DNA from: CAZUZD01 sp964624465
Lineage (GTDB): Bacteria > Planctomycetota > Planctomycetia > Isosphaerales > Isosphaeraceae
DNA: 11,998 bases
NCBI GenBank assembly: GCA_964624465.1
Contig: CAZUZD010000190.1
Coordinates: 1 to 11,998, forward strand
Reading direction: 5' to 3'
The translations under genes and the position numbers were made by a program. Positions 6,841-11,998 of this stretch are shown piece by piece. Under the pieces are notes generated by a model. That model worked only from the letters and a program-made list of their open reading frames with translations. It had not been told where the DNA came from and ran no database searches. Position 1 is the first letter of the stretch; each line of letters begins with the position of its first letter.

Positions 6841-8955
6841 ATGCGCCGCCGAATCTCGCCAAGGGCCCTGGTCCCCGCCGGATCGCTCGCCCTGCTGCTG
6901 GCCCTGGGACTCGTCGCGCGGGCGAAGGAGGAGGCCTGGCGGCAGGAGGGGGCGGCCGCCTTCGCGAAGGCGCAGCGGGACGGCGTGGTCGTCACCGACG
7001 CCGGCCTGGTGCGGCTGGGCCGGCCGATTTCCCGGGTGGGCACCGGCCTGGAGGCCGCTCGGGTCTGGGCGCTGGCCAGGGCCCGCGACGGCGCCCTCTA
7101 CGCCGCCACCGGCGACGAGGGGAAGGTGTTCGTCCGCCGCGGCGACGCCGCCTGGTCGCTCGCCCTCGACGCCGACGACTCGCAGGTGCTCTGCCTGGCC
7201 GCGCTGCCCGACGGCCGGGTCGTCGCCGGCACCGGGCCCGGCGGCCGCGTGGTCGACGTGTCCGATCCCGGCCACCCCGCCAGCCAGCCGGGGCCCGACG
7301 TCCAGTACGTCTGGGCCCTGGCCGCCACGCCCGATGGCACCCTCTACGCCGCCACCGGCCCCGAGGGCCGCCTCTACCGCCGCGCCCCGGGCGTGGCCGA
7401 CTGGGCGGTCGCCTTCGATGCACCCCAGCGCCACCTGCTGAGCCTGGCCGTCGCCCCCGACGGGTCCCTTTACACCGGCACCGACCGCGACGGCCTGATC
7501 TACCGGGTCCCGCCGCAGGGTCCCGCCGCGGTCGTCTACGACGCCTCGCAGGGGGAAATCCAGACCCTCGCGATCGGACCGGATGGCGCCCTGTACGCCG
7601 GCACGGCCTCGGCCGCCGACGAGGGGGCCTCGGGGCGCAACGCCGCCGTCCCGGCCACCGCGTCAGTGCGGCGCGTCTCCCGGGTCCGCCGCCAGGAGCC
7701 CGCCGCGAAGCCGGGGGCCGACGCTCCCGGCGGCACCGCGCGGCCCAGGGCGGGACCGCCGGGCGAGAACGCCGTCTACCGCATCGGGCCCGAGGGCGTC
7801 GCCCGCGAGGTCTTCCGGGCGAAGACGCTCATCTACGCCCTCGCCTGGCAGGGCGACGCCCTGCTCGTGGGCACCGGGCCCGAGGGGCGGCTCTTCGAGG
7901 TGCGGGGCCAGGGGCGCGAGCAGACGACCCTGGCGCGGGTCGATTACGGCCAGGTGCTGGCGCTGCGGGGCGAGCCCGATGGCGGCGTGCTGCTGGGCGT
8001 GGGCGACCCCGGCGGCGTGCTCCGCCTGGAGCCGACATTCCTCGCCAGCGGCACCCTCACCTCGGAGGTCCTCGACACGAAGCTCGCCAGCCGCTTCGGG
8101 AACCTGACCGTGCGCGCCGACCGGCCGGCCGGCACGGGCGTCGCCGTCCAGGTCCGCACTGGACAGGTGGCCGAACCGGACACCACCTGGACCGACTGGT
8201 CGCCCGCCCTGGCCGCCCCTGACGGCGGCCGGCCCGGCGTCGCCACCGGCCGGTTCGCCCAGTACCGGGTGCGCCTGGAGACGACCGACCCGAAGGCCTC
8301 CCCCACATTCCAGGGCCTCGCCCTCTATTACCGCACCCTGAACCTGCCGCCCGAGATCGCAAAGCTCACCGTGCCCGACGTGACCGCCGCCGACGGCACC
8401 CCGCGCAAGCCGAAGCTCGACCTCAAGTGGGACGCCACCGACCCCAACGACGACCCCCTCACATACACGCTGAGCGTCCGCAAGGAGGGCTGGCCCGACT
8501 GGCTGCCGCTGGGCGGCCCCGCCGCGCCCGCCCTCACGGAGAAGACCTACGCCTGGGACACGACCACCCTGCCCGCCGGCGTCTACCAGGTCCGGGTGAC
8601 CGCCTCCGACCGTGCGGCCAACCGGCCCGACGAGGCCCGGACCGCCAGCCTGACCAGCGAGCCGTTCGTCGTCGACCACCAGCCGCCCACCGTGACCATC
8701 ACCCCGGCGGCCGACGGCCGGGGAGCCACCGTCATCCTGGCCGATGCCCTCACCCGCCTGGTCTCGGCCGAGGCCGCCGTCGACGGCGGTGAGTGGACCC
8801 CCGCCTTCCCCCAGGACGGCCTGTTCGACACGGCTGCCGAGACGCTCACCCTCGCCCTCCCCGACCTGAAACCGGGCGTCCACGTGCTGGTCGTCCGCAC
8901 CGTCGACGCCGCCGGCAATCCGGGCTCCGCCGATGCCATCCTGACCGTCCGCTGA
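6841..8955 (+). CDS. Exported beta-propeller protein with C-terminal beta-sandwich domains
   Basis: The 704-residue protein has a signal peptide (Arg-rich start, Leu/Ala core, cleavage near residue 28). Seven copies of a PDGxLYAxTGPEGxLYR-like motif begin near residues 81, 123, 164, 206, 247, 337 and 378. The spacing is 41-42 residues except for one gap of 90, as expected for propeller blades. The long gap is an Ala/Arg/Pro-rich insertion of about 48 residues (roughly 254-303), sitting in the turn of the fifth repeat between AGTA and VYRI. Residues about 400-495 (TWTDWSPAL, FAQYRVRLE, ALYYR) look like a beta-sandwich. From about 498 there is PPEIAKLTVPDV, DPNDDPLTYTLSV and LPAGVYQVRVTASD, resembling fibronectin-III or cadherin-like modules. 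The end is TVDAAGNPGSADAILTVR. The function is unknown; binding of polysaccharide or protein outside the cytoplasm is a guess. ATG 6841 has AGGAG 7 nt upstream. The gene follows ruvC co-directionally. Confidence 0.85.
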   Translation: MRRRISPRALVPAGSLALLLALGLVARAKEEAWRQEGAAAFAKAQRDGVVVTDAGLVRLGRPISRVGTGLEAARVWALARARDGALYAATGDEGKVFVRRGDAAWSLALDADDSQVLCLAALPDGRVVAGTGPGGRVVDVSDPGHPASQPGPDVQYVWALAATPDGTLYAATGPEGRLYRRAPGVADWAVAFDAPQRHLLSLAVAPDGSLYTGTDRDGLIYRVPPQGPAAVVYDASQGEIQTLAIGPDGALYAGTASAADEGASGRNAAVPATASVRRVSRVRRQEPAAKPGADAPGGTARPRAGPPGENAVYRIGPEGVAREVFRAKTLIYALAWQGDALLVGTGPEGRLFEVRGQGREQTTLARVDYGQVLALRGEPDGGVLLGVGDPGGVLRLEPTFLASGTLTSEVLDTKLASRFGNLTVRADRPAGTGVAVQVRTGQVAEPDTTWTDWSPALAAPDGGRPGVATGRFAQYRVRLETTDPKASPTFQGLALYYRTLNLPPEIAKLTVPDVTAADGTPRKPKLDLKWDATDPNDDPLTYTLSVRKEGWPDWLPLGGPAAPALTEKTYAWDTTTLPAGVYQVRVTASDRAANRPDEARTASLTSEPFVVDHQPPTVTITPAADGRGATVILADALTRLVSAEAAVDGGEWTPAFPQDGLFDTAAETLTLALPDLKPGVHVLVVRTVDAAGNPGSADAILTVR

Positions 8956-8970
8956 GCCGCCCCACCGCCG

Positions 8971-8990
8971 GGTGGCCCGATCGGGCCACC
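8971..8990 (+). terminator. Perfect palindromic hairpin after the propeller gene
   Basis: GGTGGCCCGATCGGGCCACC is a 20-bp perfect palindrome. As RNA it folds into an 8-bp GC-rich stem with a GATC loop. It begins 16 nt after the stop codon and is followed by TTGGT, so there is only a trace of a T-run. Position and strength favour a terminator. Confidence 0.5.
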
Positions 8991-9685
8991 TTGGTACGTG
9001 AAGGTCCGTCGGACCGACCTTCCAGGCGGGGTTCACAGCGAGTTTTCAGCCGGCGCAATCCGCAAAATCGGTGGACGTACGGGGCCGGGACTCCCCCCGC
9101 CTCCGCGGCGCAGCGATTCAAGGTCTCCCGGCTTCTGCCGTCCGGTCCAGGCCGTACCCGGCGGGTCTGGTACCCGACTGCCCCGGATTTTCGGGTCGAT
9201 TTTGCCCGCCGGCCGGCCGGTCGGGACCGGGCTCGTGGCCCCGATGCGGGACCAGCCGATACCGCGATCAGGCGGCCACACGCCGCCCAACGGAGGCGCC
9301 GGAGCCCGACCAGGGCTTCCCCTGGCGTCATCCGGACGATGAGGCCCGACCATGGGCCCGTGCCCCGGGCGCGGCCCGGTCGCTGGGGCCCAGTCGCCAG
9401 GGCCGGGCTCCGCCGCCGGCTCTCCTCGCCAGGAACCCGGACCCTGGGGTCCAGTCGGTGGGGGCCTCGCTGCCAATCGGGAGCCGGGGCCGCGCGGGCC
9501 GGGCCGACCACCGGGCGACGGTCCACCACCAGAGGCCGGTGCCTCGGGGCCGCGACGGCTCCGGCGTCGCCGGGGGTTGCCGGCCCAGAGGCCCAGGAAC
9601 TGGAGCGACTCCAGGCCCGCTCGGGGAGCCGGCGCATCGTCCCCGACCGGCGCCAGGGCCCGGGACGGTCCGTGGTCAATGCGAA
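8991..9685. other. Long gene-free region
   Basis: About 700 bp between two terminator-like hairpins show no credible gene. The open frames on both strands give Arg/Pro/Gly/Ser-rich translations without a recognisable domain, and they continue antisense through real genes, as expected of shadows. A 14-bp string recurs with one mismatch at 9383-9396 and 9444-9457 (CTGGGGcCCAGTCG and CTGGGGtCCAGTCG). No tRNA, mobile-element end or clear promoter was found. Confidence 0.5.
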
Positions 9686-9720
9686 CGGGCGGCCGGTCGC
9701 GGGGGGCGACCGACCGCCCG
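9686..9720 (-). terminator. Strong hairpin after the PEP-CTERM gene
   Basis: Seven pairs (9686-9692 with 9714-9720), one C-A mismatch and seven further pairs (9694-9700 with 9706-9712) enclose a 5-nt loop. It starts 50 nt after the PEP-CTERM stop on minus and is followed by TTCGCATT, so the T-run is poor. This is the strongest inverted repeat I found in the window and is placed as a terminator would be. Confidence 0.5.
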
Positions 9721-9769
9721 TGAGGCAGTCGAAGATCGGGGTTCTTCGCGGGCCGTTCGATGCGAGCGG

Positions 9770-10459
9770 TCAGGCGGCCCGGCGATTCCGGCGGTAGCGG
9801 GCACCGACGAGGCCGACCAGGCCGAGGCCGGCCAGGACGAACGTGCTCGGCTCGGGCACGGCCCGGATCTGGGCGCCGAAGGTGCCCATGGAGTCAGCAC
9901 CGGGAGCGGTGAAGTTCGCCCCGCCGAGGCCCGGCAGGAACAGGTCAGCGTTGTAGGTGGCGGCCCCGACGGCAAAGGTGCCGCTGGCGGGGATGGTGGC
10001 GTAGGTGCGCAGGTTGTTCAGGCGGACTGTCCGGCCCGCGCCGACCGAGCCGGCCAGGTTGGCGACGACCTGAACGCTGCCGGTGCCCGTGGCCGGGCCG
10101 GCGGCCCCCTGGTAGTCGGTCAGATTCAGCGTGAACGTGATGTTCATGCTCACCGGATCGACCAGCGGGGTGGTGGGCGTGGTGTCGACCTCGATCGTGC
10201 TGAAGACGATGTTCGAGCCGGCGCCCAGGCCGCTCACGCGGTCCATGCCGAGGGTGCCACGCAGGTTCACGCTGAAGCCGTTGCCGTTGACGATGACGTT
10301 GTTCGTGTCGTTGTTCACCACGCCGGTGAGCCCGACCAGGCTGCCGGTGTCCACGTTGACCGTGGTGTCGTAGGTGAAGAAGTCGGCTCGGGCCGCCGGA
10401 GCGGCCACGGCCAGCACGAGCGCCACGGCCCCCAGAATCAATCGCCGGGAGTGTGTCAT
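9770..10459 (-). CDS. PEP-CTERM sorting-domain protein
   Basis: The 229-residue exported protein has a signal peptide at residues 1-25 (positive start SRR, core LILGAVALVLAVAAPAARA). Its C-terminal sorting tag consists of the signature VPEPSTFVLAG (PEP at about 202-204), a hydrophobic helix (LAGLGLVGLVGA) and a basic tail RYRRNRR. In this family the tag is recognised by an exosortase in the inner membrane, and the protein is then released to the outside or the extracellular matrix. The middle part is rich in Asn, Thr, Val and Gly (VNNDTNNVIVNGNGFSVNL, SMNITFTLNLTDYQG), with no cysteines, and is probably a beta-rich stalk or fibre of unknown function. ATG 10459 is preceded by AGAGGAG at about 8 nt. 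No exosortase or glycosyltransferase genes, which often accompany such substrates, lie in the window. The gene diverges from the right-edge gene. Confidence 0.92.
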   Translation of the reverse strand: MTHSRRLILGAVALVLAVAAPAARADFFTYDTTVNVDTGSLVGLTGVVNNDTNNVIVNGNGFSVNLRGTLGMDRVSGLGAGSNIVFSTIEVDTTPTTPLVDPVSMNITFTLNLTDYQGAAGPATGTGSVQVVANLAGSVGAGRTVRLNNLRTYATIPASGTFAVGAATYNADLFLPGLGGANFTAPGADSMGTFGAQIRAVPEPSTFVLAGLGLVGLVGARYRRNRRAA

Positions 10460-10660
10460 GGATCCAGTCTCCTCTGTTCTCGATGCGGGGCCAGGTCGGC
10501 CGAGGGTTGCGGATCGGTCCCACCCCGAATGGGGCCATTCCGCGGTTCCGACCCCCTGGCTACGTCGAGATCTGCGGCCTGCTCTGGCGGCACCGGTCTA
10601 CCGGCCTCGCCCAAACCGTCAACCTCGTGGACAGCGCATGGAGCCTGCCCGACCCAGGCC

Positions 10661-10689
10661 ATTACAGCTCCCGGCCCGCCCCGATGCAA
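10661..10689 (-). promoter_or_regulatory. Possible promoter of the PEP-CTERM gene
   Basis: On minus, TTGCAT (10689-10684) and TGTAAT (10666-10661) are 17 bp apart. The -10 box has five of six consensus bases but the -35 box only three. It would give a leader of about 195 nt. Weak; another promoter nearer the gene cannot be excluded. Confidence 0.3.
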
Positions 10690-10736
10690 GCACCGCCGTC
10701 CGGCCCATCCCCTGACCCCGCAACGGGTTACGGCGA

Positions 10737-10756
10737 TCAAAAGTGGTCAAAATTGG
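10737..10756. repeat. 10-bp tandem repeat in an AT-richer patch
   Basis: TCAAAAGTGG is followed directly by TCAAAATTGG, two copies that differ at one base and repeat at one helical turn. Direct repeats with this period are typical half-sites for OmpR/PhoB-type response regulators, so an operator is possible. The site lies about 280 bp upstream of the PEP-CTERM start and 235 bp upstream of the right-edge gene. Confidence 0.4.
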
Positions 10757-10893
10757 GCCTAGCTTTACATTTGCGAGGCTTGCTTGGTTCAAGGTGTGCG
10801 CTGGCGACTCGTTTTGCGGATAAAGAGGTGTTTTGGTGAACAGAAAAAACGGGCCGTGCCGCCGATCGCGTGTTGCCAAAATCAATCGACCCG

Positions 10894-10913
10894 CGCCGGC
10901 GGGCCCGCCGGCG
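10894..10913. repeat. 20-bp perfect palindrome
   Basis: CGCCGGCGGGCCCGCCGGCG reads the same on both strands. It lies about 80 bp before the right-edge gene. It could be an operator or an RNA hairpin. Because it consists only of G and C in a GC-rich sequence, chance is less unlikely than the length suggests. Confidence 0.4.
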
Positions 10914-10991
10914 GGTGGTGGCGGCGGGCCCCGACGGGCATTAGGGTGGGGCCGGGTGGGGCCAGGCCGCCGGGTCAGCGAGGGTCGTCGC

Positions 10992-11998
10992 ATGCGAGCG
11001 CACGGGGTGGGATGCGGCTGGTGGCTGGTCGGGCTCCTGGGTCTGGGCCCGGCCGACGGGCCGTCCGGGGCGGTGCGGGTGCCGGTGGTGCGGGACGCCT
11101 GGGTCTCGGCCGTGGGCGGCGAGGCCGACGCCAACCTGGGCGGGGCGGCCCGGCTCAAGCTCAAGTCGATCCAGGAGATGAGCCTCATCGACATCGATCC
11201 CGCGCCCCTGCGCGGCCGGGTGATCCGGCGCGCCACGCTCCACGTCCGGCCCGAGGGCCCCGAGCGGCTCGGGCGGGTGACCGTCTCGACCGTGGCCACC
11301 CCCTGGGGCGAGGGCACCTCGCCGTCGTATGCCCCGCAGGCCGGGGGCGCCAGCTTCCGGCACGCCCGGGCTCCCGACGGCCTCTGGGCCGGGCCGGGCT
11401 CCGACCTGACCGAGGCCACCCTGGGGCGCGGGGGCACCCTCTGGCGGATGGCCGACGCCACCCCGCCCGACGCCCGGGGCTGGCAGCAGGTGCCGGTCGC
11501 CCCCGAGGTCCTGGCCGCCCGCGCGGCGGGCCTGGCGGCCGGCCTGCTGGTGTTCGACGACACCGGCTCCGAGTGGACCCGCGACGGCGAGCGGTTCACC
11601 GTGCGACCGTTCCCGAACCGCTTCGTGGCCAGCCGCGAGGCCGGCCCCGAGCGGGCCCCCTACCTCACCGTCGAGCTGGGCGAGTCCGATGCGCTGCCGC
11701 CGGCGGCCGTGGGCGCCCTCACGGCGGAACCGGCCGATGAGCGGCCGCCCGGCGAGGCGGTCGTCACCTGGACGACCCCGGCCGACGCCGGGCCGGCCGG
11801 CACGCTCGGGTTCCAGGTGGACGTCGACGGCCAGCCGGCGCCGCGGTACCTGATCCCGCTCGCCGGCCCCGTGGGGCAGCCGGTGCGGATGACCCTCCGC
11901 GACCTGACGGCCGCGCCGGGGGCGACCGTCGCGGTGACGGTCCGCGCCGTCGACGCCGCCGGCAACGTCGGGCCCCCCACCACGGCGCGGGTCCGCCT
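10992..11998 (+). CDS. Exported protein with DNRLRE/CBM96-like and fibronectin-III-like parts (runs off right edge)
   Basis: About 335 residues are visible with no stop before the edge. The N-terminus (MRAHGVGCGWWLVGLLGLG) looks like a short signal peptide. From about residue 35 the sequence DAWVSAVGGEADANLGGAA, then RATLHVRP, TPWGEGTSPSYAP, GWQQVPVAPEV and the end APYLTVEL near 230, has the order of blocks of DNRLRE-type beta-sandwich domains (CBM96-like), which occur in exported proteins. Residues from about 234 (PPAAVGALTAEP, EAVVTWTTPAD, VTVRAVDAAGNVGPP) look like a fibronectin-III module, close in style to the end of the propeller protein (TVDAAGNPGSADA). The function is unknown; carbohydrate or matrix binding is inference. 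ATG 10992 has GAGGG 8 nt upstream. The signal is short and somewhat weak, so a slightly different start is possible. It is divergent from the PEP-CTERM gene. Confidence 0.75.
   Translation, partial: MRAHGVGCGWWLVGLLGLGPADGPSGAVRVPVVRDAWVSAVGGEADANLGGAARLKLKSIQEMSLIDIDPAPLRGRVIRRATLHVRPEGPERLGRVTVSTVATPWGEGTSPSYAPQAGGASFRHARAPDGLWAGPGSDLTEATLGRGGTLWRMADATPPDARGWQQVPVAPEVLAARAAGLAAGLLVFDDTGSEWTRDGERFTVRPFPNRFVASREAGPERAPYLTVELGESDALPPAAVGALTAEPADERPPGEAVVTWTTPADAGPAGTLGFQVDVDGQPAPRYLIPLAGPVGQPVRMTLRDLTAAPGATVAVTVRAVDAAGNVGPPTTARVR

Larger units (their letters stand above)
10460..10991. other. Divergent control region of the PEP-CTERM and right-edge genes
   Basis: This 532-bp spacer has no credible gene of its own. 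Its part from about 10725 to 10890 is clearly richer in A and T than the rest of the window. It contains a 10-bp tandem repeat at 10737-10756 and a 20-bp palindrome at 10894-10913. Between the palindrome and the right-edge gene is TAGGGT at 10942-10947, a weak -10 guess about 45 nt before the ATG. Confidence 0.5.

Noticed and set aside
8846..9679. Minus-strand open frame of 277 codons covering the gene-free region
   Set aside because: Arg/Pro/Ser-rich composition, overlap with the end of the propeller gene, no ribosome site and no recognisable domain.
9071..10762. Long plus-strand open frame of 563 codons
   Set aside because: It runs antisense through the complete PEP-CTERM gene, and its translation is Gly/Arg/Ala-rich without a domain; it is a GC-bias shadow.
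1..11998. CRISPR arrays, insertion-sequence ends, phage or defence genes
   Set aside because: No regularly spaced repeats, no transposase or integrase motifs, and no terminal inverted repeats with target duplications were seen.

Overview
The window is very GC-rich, with strong codon bias and dense antisense shadow reading frames. It looks like a chromosomal segment of a planctomycete, most likely of the Isosphaeraceae type. The pointers are a PEP-CTERM secreted protein, a Tat-exported aldo/keto reductase, several large or lineage-specific exported proteins, and housekeeping genes scattered singly with long intergenic gaps. This placement is inferred from gene style, not from a database match. 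I see no mobile element, CRISPR array, rRNA or tRNA.

Left part, minus strand: the N-terminal half of an agmatine deiminase runs off the left edge. Behind it lies a complete Tat-signal aldo/keto reductase with a cysteine-rich C-terminus. Next come a gap of about 540 bp and csrA, also on minus. The csrA Shine-Dalgarno sits in the loop of a small perfect inverted repeat, which suggests translational control. ispF (MEP isoprenoid pathway) points the opposite way from csrA; each has a sigma70-like promoter in the shared 387-bp spacer.

Centre: ispF (+) converges on a gene for a small exported Pro/Thr/Tyr-rich protein of unknown function (-). That gene is in turn divergent from cysS (+). ruvC and a large exported protein follow on plus. 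The large protein carries seven beta-propeller-like repeats with a 41-42 residue period, then C-terminal beta-sandwich-like domains. Terminator-like hairpins follow cysS and the propeller gene.

Right part: about 800 bp without a credible gene, then a PEP-CTERM protein on minus with a very strong hairpin behind it. A 532-bp divergent control region follows; it contains an AT-richer patch with a 10-bp tandem repeat and a 20-bp palindrome. The right edge cuts a plus-strand gene for an exported protein with a DNRLRE/CBM96-like N-terminal part and a fibronectin-III-like part.

The genes do not form one pathway. The housekeeping genes (csrA, ispF, cysS, ruvC) are mostly independent units. The common theme is export: five of ten proteins carry export signals. 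The most interesting features are the csrA leader hairpin, the propeller protein with its insertion in blade 5, and the repeat/palindrome region between the PEP-CTERM gene and the right-edge gene.
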